From Streptomyces caelestis (GTDB taxonomy: Bacteria; Actinomycetota; Actinomycetes; Streptomycetales; Streptomycetaceae), in assembly GCF_014205255.1 (NCBI RefSeq), contig NZ_JACHNE010000001.1, positions 2,914,001 to 2,978,000 of the forward strand: 64,000 nucleotides of DNA, written 5' to 3'. This document shows, in pieces, positions 34,852 to 47,607 of this stretch. Numbering within the stretch: position 1 is the first letter of the stretch; every line of letters starts with the position of its first letter. The notes under the pieces are model-generated. The model did not search any database. It saw only the letters and a program-made list of their open reading frames with translations, and was not told where the DNA came from. Position numbers and translations under genes: made by a program.

Positions 34852-35883
34852 TCATCTGCGCGGCTGGGCGTCCAGCACCTGCTGGAGCGCCTCGAACTCC
34901 TCGACGCACTTTCCGGAACCGAGCGCCACGCTGTCCAGAGGATCCTCGGCGATGTGGATCGGCATACCGGTCTCCCGGCGCAACCGCTCGTCCAGGCCCC
35001 GCAGCAGCGCTCCGCCGCCGGTCAGAACGATTCCTCGGTCCATGATGTCGCCGGACAACTCCGGCGGACACTTGTCGAGGGTCGTCTTGACGGCGTCGAC
35101 GATCGCGTTGACCGGCTCCTCGATCGCCTTGCGGACTTCGGCCGCGGAGATGACGACGGTCTTCGGCAGCCCGGAGACCAGGTCCCGCCCACGGATTTCG
35201 GTGTGCTCGTCGGTGTCCAGGTCGTACGCAGACCCGATCGTGATCTTGATCTGCTCGGCCGTCCGCTCACCCAGCAGGAGCGAGTACTCCTTCTTGATGT
35301 GCTGGATGATCGCGTTGTCCAGTTCGTCGCCCGCGACGCGGATGGACTGGGCGGTGACGATGCCGCCGAGGGAGATGACCGCGACCTCCGTGGTGCCGCC
35401 GCCGATGTCGACCACCATGTTGCCCGTGGCCTCGTGGACCGGCAGGCCGGAGCCGATGGCCGCGGCCATCGGCTCCTCGATGATGTGCACCTGGCGGGCG
35501 CCGGCCTGGGACGACGCCTCGATGACGGCGCGGCGCTCGACGCCCGTGATGCCCGAGGGCACGCAGACGACGACCCGCGGACGAGCCAGATACCGCCGCT
35601 TGTGGATCTTCAGGATGAAGTAGCGGAGCATCCGCTCGGTGATCTCGAAATCGGCGATCACGCCGTCCTTCAGCGGACGAACGGCAACGATGTTGCCGGG
35701 CGTGCGCCCGATCATCTTCTTCGCTTCGGCACCGACCGCGAGGATGCCACCGGTGTTGGTGTTGATCGCGACGACGGACGGCTCGTTGAGTACGATCCCG
35801 CGACCCCTGACGTACACCAGCGTGTTGGCGGTCCCGAGGTCGACAGCCATGTCACGGCCGATGAACGACATTGAGTTCCCCAT
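34852..35883 (-). CDS. mreB: Actin-like cell shape protein MreB
   Basis: The 343-residue actin homologue has the phosphate 1 motif [11 protein letters not shown], the phosphate 2 motif [13 protein letters not shown] and the adenosine motif [15 protein letters not shown] 35883 ([14 protein letters not shown]) gives the standard length; a second ATG four codons on, preceded by GGGGAA, is an alternative. It assembles on the membrane and guides wall synthesis, in Streptomyces mainly during sporulation. It is the promoter-proximal gene of mreBCD-pbp-rodA; the 253-nt upstream spacer to the ndk stop should contain its promoter. Confidence 0.96.
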   Translation of the reverse strand: MGNSMSFIGRDMAVDLGTANTLVYVRGRGIVLNEPSVVAINTNTGGILAVGAEAKKMIGRTPGNIVAVRPLKDGVIADFEITERMLRYFILKIHKRRYLARPRVVVCVPSGITGVERRAVIEASSQAGARQVHIIEEPMAAAIGSGLPVHEATGNMVVDIGGGTTEVAVISLGGIVTAQSIRVAGDELDNAIIQHIKKEYSLLLGERTAEQIKITIGSAYDLDTDEHTEIRGRDLVSGLPKTVVISAAEVRKAIEEPVNAIVDAVKTTLDKCPPELSGDIMDRGIVLTGGGALLRGLDERLRRETGMPIHIAEDPLDSVALGSGKCVEEFEALQQVLDAQPRR

Positions 35884-36091
35884 CAGGATTCGTCTGGCCT
35901 TCCCACTAGCTTTTGAGGGCTTTTCAGGTAGGCAAAGGTGGGTGCTGTGACGTGAAGGCTTCCATCGTAGACGCGCCTTCGCGAACACTGCGGGAGGGTC
36001 TCCGCCATTGTCAGCAGATGCCGCACGGGTTCGCTTGTGGAGACGGGCGTTCGGGGACCATCGTTCCCTCGATCGCCACGCATATGCCAGA

Positions 36092-36120
36092 AAAGTCCGG
36101 GAGCGACGCCCCCAGACTTT
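36092..36120 (-). terminator. Hairpin terminator of ndk
   Basis: AAAGTC (36092-36097) pairs with GACTTT (36115-36120), with an inner GGG/CCC and GC/GC pairing. It lies about 16 nt past the ndk stop. Confidence 0.7.
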
Positions 36121-36136
36121 GCTCGCCCTTCGCGTC

Positions 36137-36550
36137 TTACGCGCGACCCGGGAAGAAGATCTTCACTTCCCGCTCGGCGGACTCCTCCGAGTCGGAGGCG
36201 TGGATCAGGTTCTCCCGGACGATGACGCCGTAGTCGCCGCGGATGGAGCCGGGGGCCGCGGCGATCGGGTCGGTCGGGCCGGCCAGCTGACGCACCCCTT
36301 CGATGACCCGCTCGCCCTCGACGATCATCGCCACGACCGGACCGGAGGCCATGAACTCCACCAGCGGCTCGTAGAAGGGCTTGCCCTTGTGCTCGCCGTA
36401 GTGCTGCTCCAGCGTGTCCTGGTCCAGGGTGCGCAGCTCCAGCGCGGTGATCGTCCAGCCCGCCTTGCGCTCGATGCGGCTGATGATCTCGCCGGTCAGG
36501 CCACGACGGACGGCGTCGGGCTTGAGGAGGACGAGGGTGCGCTGGCTCAC
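36137..36550 (-). CDS. ndk: Nucleoside diphosphate kinase
   Basis: Ndk transfers the gamma phosphate between nucleoside tri- and diphosphates through a phosphohistidine, here His117 in NLIHASDS. The 137 residues are the usual length. The GTG at 36550 has AAGGAG six bases upstream, so the longer frame from MMHKEPV is not used. [18 protein letters not shown] and GSIRGDYG are conserved. It lies downstream of folC and the DUF4233 gene, a common actinobacterial order. Confidence 0.97.
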   Translation of the reverse strand: MSQRTLVLLKPDAVRRGLTGEIISRIERKAGWTITALELRTLDQDTLEQHYGEHKGKPFYEPLVEFMASGPVVAMIVEGERVIEGVRQLAGPTDPIAAAPGSIRGDYGVIVRENLIHASDSEESAEREVKIFFPGRA

Positions 36551-36615
36551 GACGGGCTCCTTATGCATCAAGGTTGTGCGGTGGGACGAGATTACCCGGC
36601 GTGTCGGGGCGCCTG

Positions 36616-36972
36616 TTACGCAGCGTCAGGTGTGGAGGAGCCCGACTGGGCCGCGAATCTGGCCTTCGCCTCGTCCACCTTCCGTCCGTAGTGCACGGAC
36701 GCCCACCACAGGGCCGCGAAGACCACGCCCAGGAAGAACATCATCGACACGGCGAAGCCCGACGCGATGAGCGCGATCTGCAACGCCCAGCCGAGCGCGA
36801 CCCCGCCCGGGCGCGTCACCAGGCCGCACAGCACCAGGCACAGGAACATCGCGACACCACTGACCGTCCACACGGTCGCCATGGACAGGTCAGGGTCCTT
36901 CATCGCGACCAGACCGGCGAAGCCGATGACGAAGAACTCGCCGATCAGGGTGGAAGAACAGAGCGTACGCAC
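36616..36972 (-). CDS. DUF4233 small integral membrane protein
   Basis: The 118-residue protein has four hydrophobic segments (LIGEFFVIGFAGLVAM, TVWTVSGVAMFLCLVLCGLV, WALQIALIASGFAVSMMFFLGVVFAALWW) and a short basic tail. Position between folC and ndk and this topology match the DUF4233 family of actinobacteria. The GTG start lies six nt after the folC stop, which suggests coupled translation. Its function is unknown. Confidence 0.88.
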   Translation of the reverse strand: MRTLCSSTLIGEFFVIGFAGLVAMKDPDLSMATVWTVSGVAMFLCLVLCGLVTRPGGVALGWALQIALIASGFAVSMMFFLGVVFAALWWASVHYGRKVDEAKARFAAQSGSSTPDAA

Positions 36973-36978
36973 GGGATC

Positions 36979-38502
36979 TCAGCCCCTCCCCAGAAGCAGT
37001 CGGGCCTCGCCGACGGTGATGACGGAACCGGTGACGAGCACACCGCCGCCCGCGAACTCGCCCTCCTCCTCGGCCAGCGTGATCGCGGCCTCCAGCGCGT
37101 CGGGCAACCGCGGCTCGACCTGGACGCGCTCCTCGCCGAAGACCTCGACGGCGATGCCGGCCAGCTCGTCGGCGTCCATCGCGCGGTGACTGGAGTTCTG
37201 CGTGACCACGACTTCGGCGAACACCGGTTCGAAGGCCTCCAGCAGCCCCCGCACGTTCTTGTCGCCGCTGGCACCGACGACACCGATGAGCCGGCTGAAC
37301 TGGAAGGCCTCACCGACCGCCTCGGCCGCCGCCCGGGCGCCCGCGGGGTTGTGGGCCGCGTCGAGCACGACGGTCGGGGAACGCCGCACGACCTCCAGCC
37401 GCCCCGGCGAGGCGACGGCCGCGAACGCCTTGCGGACCGTGTCCAGGTCCAGCTGCTCGGCCCGCTGCGCGCCGACGCCGAAGAACGCCTCGACGGCGGC
37501 GAGCGCGACGGCCGCGTTGTGCGCCTGGTGCGCGCCGTGCAGCGGCAGGTACACCTCGGTGTACTCGCCGCCGAGCCCGCGCAGCGTCAGCAACTGCCCG
37601 CCGACGGCCACCTGCCGGTCCACGACACCGAACTCCAGCCCTTCCCGGGCCACGGTCGCGTCCACCTCGACGGCCTTCTTCAACAGCACCTGCGCCGCGT
37701 CGACCGGCTGCTGCGCCAGGATGACGGTCGCACCCTGCTTGACGATGCCGGCCTTCTCCGTCGCGATCTCCGCGTGCGTGCCGCCGAGCCGGTCGGTGTG
37801 GTCGAGGTCGATGGGCGTGACGACGGCGACGTCACCGTCGATCACGTTCGTGGCGTCCCAGGAGCCGCCCATGCCGACCTCGACGACGGCGACGTCGGCG
37901 GGCGCGTCGGCGAACGCCGCGTACGCCATGCCGGTGAGCACCTCGAAGAACGACAGCCGGTACTCCTGCTGGCCGTCGATCATCTCCACGTACGGCTTGA
38001 TGTCCTGGTACGTCTCGATGAACCGCTCGGCCGAGATGGGGGCGCCGTCCAGGCTGATGCGCTCGGTGATCGACTGCACGTGCGGCGAGGTGTAGCGGCC
38101 GGTCCGCAGCTCGAAGGCGCCGAGCAGGGCCTCGATCATGCGGGCCGTGGAGGTCTTGCCGTTCGTCCCCGTGATGTGGATCGACGGGTACGACCGCTGC
38201 GGCTCCCCCAGCACGTCCATCAGCGCGGCGATCCGGCTGACGGAGGGCTCCAGCTTGGTCTCGCCCCAGCGCGTGGCGAGCTCCGCCTCGACCTCGCGCA
38301 GGGCCTTGTCGACCTCGGGGTCGGCGGGCCGGGTCGGGATGTCGGCCTCCGGGGGGCCGCCCTGGGTCCGCAGGGTTCGGCTGCCGGCTTCGATGACGGC
38401 GAGGTCGGGGTCGCGGGTGGTCTCCTCCGCGATGATCTCGTCGAAGGTGTTGAGGGGGTCGGGCTGGTCGTCGGCGCTGTGGTCTGGAGGGAGCTCGCTC
38501 AC
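36979..38502 (-). CDS. folC: Dihydrofolate synthase / folylpolyglutamate synthase
   Basis: FolC adds glutamates to dihydropteroate or tetrahydrofolate using ATP. The Mur-ligase-like P-loop is HITGTNGKTSTARM, followed by TSPHVQSITERI, VVEVGMGGSWDATNV, and ILAQQPVDAAQVL near the second half; VVLDAAHNPAGARA is in the C-terminal domain. The preferred start is GTG 38502 (VSELPPDHSADD), giving 507 residues with an acidic N-terminal extension of about 65 residues before the catalytic domain. An ATG ten codons upstream is possible; neither has a strong ribosome site. Confidence 0.94.
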   Translation of the reverse strand: MSELPPDHSADDQPDPLNTFDEIIAEETTRDPDLAVIEAGSRTLRTQGGPPEADIPTRPADPEVDKALREVEAELATRWGETKLEPSVSRIAALMDVLGEPQRSYPSIHITGTNGKTSTARMIEALLGAFELRTGRYTSPHVQSITERISLDGAPISAERFIETYQDIKPYVEMIDGQQEYRLSFFEVLTGMAYAAFADAPADVAVVEVGMGGSWDATNVIDGDVAVVTPIDLDHTDRLGGTHAEIATEKAGIVKQGATVILAQQPVDAAQVLLKKAVEVDATVAREGLEFGVVDRQVAVGGQLLTLRGLGGEYTEVYLPLHGAHQAHNAAVALAAVEAFFGVGAQRAEQLDLDTVRKAFAAVASPGRLEVVRRSPTVVLDAAHNPAGARAAAEAVGEAFQFSRLIGVVGASGDKNVRGLLEAFEPVFAEVVVTQNSSHRAMDADELAGIAVEVFGEERVQVEPRLPDALEAAITLAEEEGEFAGGGVLVTGSVITVGEARLLLGRG

Positions 38503-38627
38503 GGGGCCCAGTCTACGGAGACGGACTGACATTGTTCGCCGTGGGCGGGTGCGGGCCCGTGGGGGCTGGTCGCGCCCACGCCGCGCAGCCGCAAGCCGAT
38601 ACAGCCCCGCGCCCCTGAAGTGCGTAA

Positions 38628-38657
38628 AGGCCCCGGCGCTGCCAAGCACCGGGGCCT
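38628..38657 (-). terminator. Hairpin terminator of valS
   Basis: AGGCCCCGG (38628-38636) pairs with CCGGGGCCT (38649-38657), and the loop can pair further. It lies 20 nt past the valS stop, so folC likely has its own promoter. Confidence 0.78.
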
Positions 38658-38676
38658 CGACGACCGTACGAACGGG

Positions 38677-41301
<2,625 letters not shown>

Positions 41302-41438
41302 GGGGGTCAGTTTAGAGGTGTCACTCCCCCGTCCCGAAACGCGTTTGCTTCCTCACGGTGAGGCCCCGATGCCATGCACACGGCGGGTCTGCGCCAGGAT
41401 GTCCGGAACACATAAGCATCTGGAGGGGAACCCAGACC

Positions 41439-42377
41439 ATGAGCTACAACCAGCCGGGCCCGTACGGCGGGCAGCCCCAGCAGCCCGGACCGTACGGTCA
41501 GCCGGGACCGTACGGCCAGCCGCCGCAGGCCCCCCAGCCCGGCTACGGCTACCCCCAGCAGGCCCCTCCGCCCCAGCCGGGCTACGGCTACCCGCAGCAG
41601 CCCCCGCAGGGCGTCCCGCCCCAGCCCAACCCCTACGGCCAGCAGCCGCCCTACGGCCAGGCCCCGTACGGCGCGCCTCAGCCCCCGGCCCCGGGCGGCG
41701 GCAAGAAGAAGACGGGCATCATCATCGGCGCGGTCGCGGTGGTCGCCGCGATCGCGGTGGGGGCGTACTTCGTGATCGGCGGGGGTGGTGGCGGCCTGGA
41801 GGACGACGGGCCGCACAAGCTCACGACGCCGGCGACGGTGCTCAGCGACTACAAGCGCACCACGAAGGACGGGGCGACCGTCGGCGCCGGCTCGACGTCG
41901 GAGCTGGAGAAGAGCGGCGTCAAGAACGCCAAGTCCGCGGCAGGCCTCTACAACACGGTCGACCTGAGCGACTACGACCCCGACGACCCGGCGTCCGCGG
42001 CGAAGATGGCGACGGCCAAGACCCTTTCGGTGGCCGGTGCCTACGGTGAGATCTCCGACCCGGAGGCGACCCTGGACCTGTTCTTCGCCAACTTCAAGAA
42101 GTCGGCCGAGAAGGAGTCCTCCACCGGGTCCGGCAAGCCGGAGCTGGTCGGCGAGCCCGAGGCGGCGGACCTCGACGGCGCGGTCATGAAGTGCCAGTCG
42201 GTCAAGGGGCAGAACCGGGCGACCAACAAGGAGCAGACCAACTGGTTCTGCGCGTGGGCCGACTACAGCACGATCGCCATCGTGTCGCCGGGTGACGCGG
42301 CGCAGGACGTCACCAAGGACGTGGCGATCGACCTCACCACCAAAGTCCGCAAGGAAGTCCGCGTCAAGGCGGCCTGA
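41439..42377 (+). CDS. Membrane-anchored protein with Gly/Pro/Tyr/Gln-rich N-terminus
   Basis: ATG 41439 follows GGAGGGG at ten bases. Of 312 residues, the first ~88 are a disordered repeat of PYGQPGPYG, QPGYGYPQQ and similar units. A lysine cluster (GGGKKKTG) and one helix (IIIGAVAVVAAIAVGAYFVI) follow, then a Gly spacer and an external domain of about 180 residues (LTTPATVLSDYKRTTKDGATVG...GKPELVGEPEAADLDGAVMKCQ...WADYSTIAIVSPGD) with two cysteines that could form a disulphide. Many Streptomyces proteins share this layout; the function is unknown. It is divergent from valS and convergent with clpX. Confidence 0.88.
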   Translation: MSYNQPGPYGGQPQQPGPYGQPGPYGQPPQAPQPGYGYPQQAPPPQPGYGYPQQPPQGVPPQPNPYGQQPPYGQAPYGAPQPPAPGGGKKKTGIIIGAVAVVAAIAVGAYFVIGGGGGGLEDDGPHKLTTPATVLSDYKRTTKDGATVGAGSTSELEKSGVKNAKSAAGLYNTVDLSDYDPDDPASAAKMATAKTLSVAGAYGEISDPEATLDLFFANFKKSAEKESSTGSGKPELVGEPEAADLDGAVMKCQSVKGQNRATNKEQTNWFCAWADYSTIAIVSPGDAAQDVTKDVAIDLTTKVRKEVRVKAA

Positions 42378-42389
42378 CGCCGGAAACGG

Positions 42390-42424
42390 CGAAGGCGCCC
42401 GGCAGAAGTTGCCGGGCGCCTTCG
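42390..42424. terminator. Bidirectional terminator between the anchored protein gene and clpX
   Basis: CGAAGGCGCCCGGC (42390-42403) pairs perfectly with GCCGGGCGCCTTCG (42411-42424). It sits between two convergent stop codons. Confidence 0.88.
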
Positions 42425-42438
42425 CGTGCAGTGGGTGA

Positions 42439-43725
<1,287 letters not shown>

Positions 43726-43860
43726 GGTGTGCTTCCCCTTCGCCTGGGAGACTCCTGGACGCCGACGTCCAGCGGACTCCTGGTGCTGCCTTATGTCCGA
43801 CGGTACCTTGCCGGGCCCCCCGTTCGGGCCCCCCTTGGCGCGGTTCGCTTTGACGTGGAC

Positions 43861-43880
43861 CGTGCCAAACCGTGCCAAGG
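43861..43880. repeat. Short direct repeat upstream of clpX
   Basis: CGTGCCAAAC is followed directly by CGTGCCAAGG, a tandem 10-bp repeat about 136 nt upstream of the clpX start. It lies in the promoter region and could be an operator; no known regulator motif matches clearly. Confidence 0.45.
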
Positions 43881-43906
43881 GGCGGCAGACGATACAGCTT
43901 CTCGCC

Positions 43907-44614
43907 TCAACGCAGGCTCGAGTTGTCCATCTTCCGGGTGGTGATGACCTGGTCGATCAGACCGTAGTTCAGCGCGTCCTCGGCCGTAAGGATCTTGTCG
44001 CGCTCGATGTCCTCGCGGATCTTGTCGATCGTCTGCGTGGAGTGCTTGGCCAGCATCTCCTCCAGCTGCGAGCGCATCCGGAGGATCTCGTTGGCGGCGA
44101 TCTCCAGGTCGGAGACCTGGCCGCGACCGGTCTCGCTGTACGGCTGGTGGATCAGCACGCGCGCGTTCGGCAGGGCCATGCGCTTGCCCGGCGTACCGGC
44201 GGCCAGCAGGACGGCGGCGGCGGAGGCCGCCTGGCCCATGCAGACCGTCTGGATGTCCGGCTTCACGTACTGCATCGTGTCGTAGATCGCAGTGAGCGCC
44301 GTGAAGGAACCGCCCGGGCTGTTGATGTAGACCGAGATGTCACGGTCGGGGTCCATCGACTCCAGGCACAGCAGCTGCGCCATGACGTCGTTGGCGGAGG
44401 CGTCGTCGATCTGGACGCCGAGGAAGATCACGCGCTCCTCGAAGAGCTTCGCGTACGGGTCGTACTCGCGGATGCCCTGGGAGGTGCGCTCGACGAAGCG
44501 CGGGATGACGTAGCGGGACTCGGCCTGCGGGCCGGTGTAGCGGCCCTGCGAGGCGGTCATGTCCTGCACGGCGTGCGTACGGTCGTAGATCCCGCTGCCG
44601 GGGAACTGGTTCAC
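43907..44614 (-). CDS. clpP2: ATP-dependent Clp protease proteolytic subunit 2
   Basis: The 235-residue serine peptidase has the catalytic serine in [10 protein letters not shown], the histidine in LIHQPYSE and the aspartate in the final helix region. The GTG at 44614 follows AGGAG at five bases. It has a longer N-terminal propeptide-like region than ClpP1 ([20 protein letters not shown]). In actinobacteria ClpP1 and ClpP2 form one mixed barrel. It starts 109 nt downstream of clpP1 on the same strand. Confidence 0.97.
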   Translation of the reverse strand: MNQFPGSGIYDRTHAVQDMTASQGRYTGPQAESRYVIPRFVERTSQGIREYDPYAKLFEERVIFLGVQIDDASANDVMAQLLCLESMDPDRDISVYINSPGGSFTALTAIYDTMQYVKPDIQTVCMGQAASAAAVLLAAGTPGKRMALPNARVLIHQPYSETGRGQVSDLEIAANEILRMRSQLEEMLAKHSTQTIDKIREDIERDKILTAEDALNYGLIDQVITTRKMDNSSLR

Positions 44615-44723
44615 GGTGTCTCCTGAGAAGGGCTGAGGCGGTCGGCTGGGGCTGTCTGGGGTCGCGGGGGCCCGGGAGGGCTCCGTGGGCCTCACGGGGC
44701 GCCACAGGCCCCGTGGGGACCTC

Positions 44724-45341
44724 TCAGGCCCCGGTGCCGCCGCCGCCCGGCATGCCGGCGGCCGTAGGCATGACGTCGTCGATGAGGCCGTACTCCTTGG
44801 CCTCGAAGGCGTCGAACCAGCGGTCGCGGTCCGAGTCCCGGGTGATCTGCTCGACCGACTGGCCGGTGTGCTGGGCGGTGAGCTCGGCCATGCGCTTCTT
44901 GGTGTGCAGCAGCCGCTCGGCGTGGATCTTGATGTCCGAGGCGGAGCCCGCCAGGCCTGCGGAGGGCTGGTGGATGAGGATCTCAGCGTTCGGCAGCGCG
45001 AAGCGCTTGCCGGGGGTGCCCGCGCTGAGCAGGAACTGTCCCATCGAGGCCGCGAGGCCCATGGCGATCGTCACCACGTCGTTCTTGATGTACTGCATGG
45101 TGTCGTAGATCGCCATGCCGGCCGTGATCGAACCGCCGGGACTGTTGATGTACAGGTAGATGTCCTTGTCCGGTTCGGCGGCAAGGAGCAGCAGCTGTGC
45201 GGTGATCTTGTTCGCGATGTCGTCGTCGACCGGCTGGCCGAGGAAGATGATCCGCTCGTTGAGCAGCCGGTTGTAGACCTGGTCGCCGAGGCCACCACCG
45301 ATGGAAGGCTCGCCGGCGGCTGAAGGCATCAGATTCGTCAC
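44724..45341 (-). CDS. clpP1: ATP-dependent Clp protease proteolytic subunit 1
   Basis: This 205-residue peptidase has the catalytic serine in [10 protein letters not shown] and the histidine in LIHQPSAG. The GTG at 45341 ([15 protein letters not shown]) follows AGGTGG. A longer frame exists but lacks a ribosome site. It heads the clpP1-clpP2 operon, which in Streptomyces is activated by ClgR; a ClgR-like site lies at 45484-45501. Confidence 0.97.
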   Translation of the reverse strand: MTNLMPSAAGEPSIGGGLGDQVYNRLLNERIIFLGQPVDDDIANKITAQLLLLAAEPDKDIYLYINSPGGSITAGMAIYDTMQYIKNDVVTIAMGLAASMGQFLLSAGTPGKRFALPNAEILIHQPSAGLAGSASDIKIHAERLLHTKKRMAELTAQHTGQSVEQITRDSDRDRWFDAFEAKEYGLIDDVMPTAAGMPGGGGTGA

Positions 45342-45483
45342 GTATCCACCTGCTCGTCTTACGACGGCGCCGGGCCGTCTTACGTGTTCCCTGCGGGGCG
45401 GGAGCCGTATCGGAGACTCCACTGCCCTGGTATTCATGGACCCTAACGCGCGGGTCCCTTCGGGGAATCCCGGAGATGGGAGT

Positions 45484-45501
45484 GTTCGCCGGGGGCGTAG
45501 C
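45484..45501. promoter_or_regulatory. Candidate ClgR operator upstream of clpP1
   Basis: GTTCGCCGGGGGCGTAGC lies about 143 nt upstream of the clpP1 start. On the minus strand it contains CGCCCCCGGCGAAC, which fits the actinobacterial ClgR consensus CGCYNANRGCGWWS with one mismatch. ClgR activation of clpP1P2 is known in Streptomyces. The match was made by eye. Confidence 0.5.
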
Positions 45502-45597
45502 GCTGCGCGGCTTCGGCGGGGTGGTTCCGCCTGTCGGCGGCTGCGGGCGCGTCGTGGTCGCTCGCGCAGTTCCCCGCGCCCCTGGGGCGATGACGCC

Positions 45598-45636
45598 GAC
45601 GGGCCCCGAGAGGCGGTGTGCGTCTCGGGGCCCGTC
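45598..45636 (-). terminator. Hairpin terminator of tig
   Basis: GACGGGCCCCGAGA (45598-45611) pairs with TCTCGGGGCCCGTC (45623-45636), 14 bp. It lies 27 nt past the tig stop and isolates tig from the clpP promoter region. Confidence 0.85.
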
Positions 45637-45662
45637 CTACGGCGTCACAAGGTGCCGGGGGC

Positions 45663-47048
45663 TCAGCCCTCGGTCTTCTCCTCGGCGGACTCGGCCGGGG
45701 TCTCCTCGGCGGAGGCCTCGGTGGTGTCCTCGTCCTCTTCGTCGTCCAGGTCGATGACCTCGCCGTTGGTGTCCTTGACCGTGGCCTTCTCGACCACGAC
45801 GGCCAGGGCCTTGCCGCGGGCGACCTCGCCGACCAGGAGCGGAACCTGACCGCCCTCGACGACGGCCTGGGCGAACTGGTCGGGGGACATGCCGGAGGAA
45901 GCGGCGCGGCGCATGAGGTGCTCGGTGAGCTCCTCCTGGTTGACGTTGAGCTTCTCCTGCTTGACGAGTTCGTCGAGCACGAACTGGGTCTTGATGCCCT
46001 TGACCGCGGCCTCGCGGGTCTCGGCGTCGAACTCCTCCTCGCTCTTGCCCTGGATCTCCAGGTACTTCGCGAGGTCCAGCCCCATCTGGCCGAGCTGGTG
46101 GTGCTCGAGGTTGTGCTTGCGGGTGTTGATCTCGTCCTCGAGCAGCTTCTCGGGGACCGGGACCTCGACCAGCTCGAGCAGCTTCTCCAGGACGCGCTCC
46201 TGGGCCTGCGTGGCCTGGTCGTACTGCTTCATGTTCTCCAGGCGCTTGCGGCTGTCGGCGCGCAGCTCCCCGATGGTGTCGAACTCGGAGGCGAGCTGCG
46301 CGAACTCGTCGTCCAGCTCGGGCAGTTCACGCTTGGCGACCTGGGTGACCTTGACGGTGACCTCGGCCTCCTTGCCGGCGGCGGAGCCGCCCTTGAGCTC
46401 GGAGGTGAAGGTGGCCTCGCCACCGGCCTCCAGGCCCTTCACGGCGTCGTCGATGCCGTCCAGCAGCTCGCCGGAGCCGATCGTGTAGGAGACGCCGTCG
46501 GCGACGCCGTCCTCCAGGACCTCGCCGTCGACCTTGGCCTCCAGGTCGATCGTCACGACGTCGCCGTCCTCGGCGGCACGCTCGACCGGGGCGGTGGAGG
46601 CGAAGCGCTCGCGGAGCTCCTCGACCGCCTTGTCGACGTCCTCCTCGGTGACCTCGACGGCGTCGACCTCGACCTCGATGCCGGAGTAGTCCGGGATCTC
46701 GATCGCGGGGCGGATGTCGACCTCGGCGGTGAAGTTCAGCGTCTCGCCGTCCTTCAGCTCCGTGATGTCGACCTCGGGCTGGCCCAGGGGGCTCAGCTCG
46801 GCCTCGTTGACCGCGTCGGTGTAGAACTTCGGAAGCGCGTCGTTGACGGCCTCCTCCAGCACCGCACCGCGGCCGAACCGCTGGTCGATGACCCGGGCCG
46901 GGACCTTGCCCTTGCGGAAGCCCTTCACCGTGACCTGCTGGTTGATCTTCTTGTACGCCGCGTCGAGGCTGTCCTTGAGCTCCTCGAAGGGCACCTCGAC
47001 AGTGAGCCGAACCCGAGTCGGGTTCAGGGTCTCCACGGCGCTCTTCAC
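45663..47048 (-). CDS. tig: Trigger factor, ribosome-associated chaperone and prolyl isomerase
   Basis: Trigger factor binds nascent chains at the ribosome exit. The 461 residues have the ribosome-binding domain with [17 protein letters not shown] (signature GFRxGKxP), an FKBP-type isomerase domain (~160-245) and the helical chaperone domain. The GTG at 47048 is eight bases after AAGGAG. The tail of about 30 residues is acidic ([19 protein letters not shown]), as in other streptomycetes. It lies upstream of clpP1P2X, a widely conserved order. Confidence 0.97.
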   Translation of the reverse strand: MKSAVETLNPTRVRLTVEVPFEELKDSLDAAYKKINQQVTVKGFRKGKVPARVIDQRFGRGAVLEEAVNDALPKFYTDAVNEAELSPLGQPEVDITELKDGETLNFTAEVDIRPAIEIPDYSGIEVEVDAVEVTEEDVDKAVEELRERFASTAPVERAAEDGDVVTIDLEAKVDGEVLEDGVADGVSYTIGSGELLDGIDDAVKGLEAGGEATFTSELKGGSAAGKEAEVTVKVTQVAKRELPELDDEFAQLASEFDTIGELRADSRKRLENMKQYDQATQAQERVLEKLLELVEVPVPEKLLEDEINTRKHNLEHHQLGQMGLDLAKYLEIQGKSEEEFDAETREAAVKGIKTQFVLDELVKQEKLNVNQEELTEHLMRRAASSGMSPDQFAQAVVEGGQVPLLVGEVARGKALAVVVEKATVKDTNGEVIDLDDEEDEDTTEASAEETPAESAEEKTEG

Positions 47049-47244
47049 GGTTCGGTCTCCTTGTGGCTGACTTCTTGGGTTCTGCCGGTGCCAGAGCGGC
47101 CCGGCGGATTTCGCCGCCCGGAGGACTTCAGACGATGAGACACACGGGCGTGCAGCTTGCATAGTAACGGCAGCGGCTACACCGCCCAAAAGGCGATCAC
47201 GCGAATGATCGGGCGACGATCACGCGAGGTGACCGGGTGGCTGG

Positions 47245-47318
47245 TCGGGGTGGCGGGATTTGAACCCACGGCCTTCCGCTCCCAAAGCGGACGCGCTACC
47301 AAGCTGCGCCACACCCCG
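47245..47318 (-). tRNA. tRNA-Pro (anticodon TGG)
   Basis: The minus strand folds into a cloverleaf: acceptor CGGGGTG/CACCCCG, D arm GCGC..GCGC, anticodon stem TCCGC/GCGGA around the loop TTTGGGA with anticodon TGG, T arm GTGGG-TTCAAAT-CCCGC and discriminator A. The CCA end is not encoded. It lies upstream of tig in the same direction. Confidence 0.95.
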
Positions 47319-47482
47319 TCTGGTGCGACACGTAGGGTACATGCCGCCAGGCGGTGTGGCCGACGCATTTCCACAGGACCCGTGCCGCGTCGGCCACGGC
47401 GGGAATGCGGTGTGCGACGGACGGGCCCGACCCGCTACGATGCCTTCAGTGCCGCGGTCACCCGACCTGCGGCGCGCGCTGT

Positions 47483-47553
47483 GCGGGCGTAGCTCAATGG
47501 TAGAGCCCTAGTCTTCCAAACTAGCTACGCGGGTTCGATTCCCGTCGCCCGCT
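47483..47553 (+). tRNA. tRNA-Gly (anticodon TCC)
   Basis: Acceptor GCGGGCG/CGCCCGC, D arm GCTC..GAGC, anticodon stem CTAGT/ACTAG around CTTCCAA with anticodon TCC, T arm CGGG-TTCGATT-CCCG and discriminator T. The CCA end is not encoded. A 15-bp hairpin follows at once. Confidence 0.95.
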
Positions 47554-47560
47554 CTGTAGG

Positions 47561-47594
47561 CCTCGGGCCCGGTTCTTCGGAACCGGGCCCGAGG
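47561..47594. terminator. Terminator of tRNA-Gly with UUCG tetraloop
   Basis: CCTCGGGCCCGGTTC (47561-47575) and its exact complement (47580-47594) flank TTCG. It also serves the converging minus-strand kinase remnant. Confidence 0.9.
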
Positions 47595-47607
47595 TCGTTT
47601 CCGGGGT

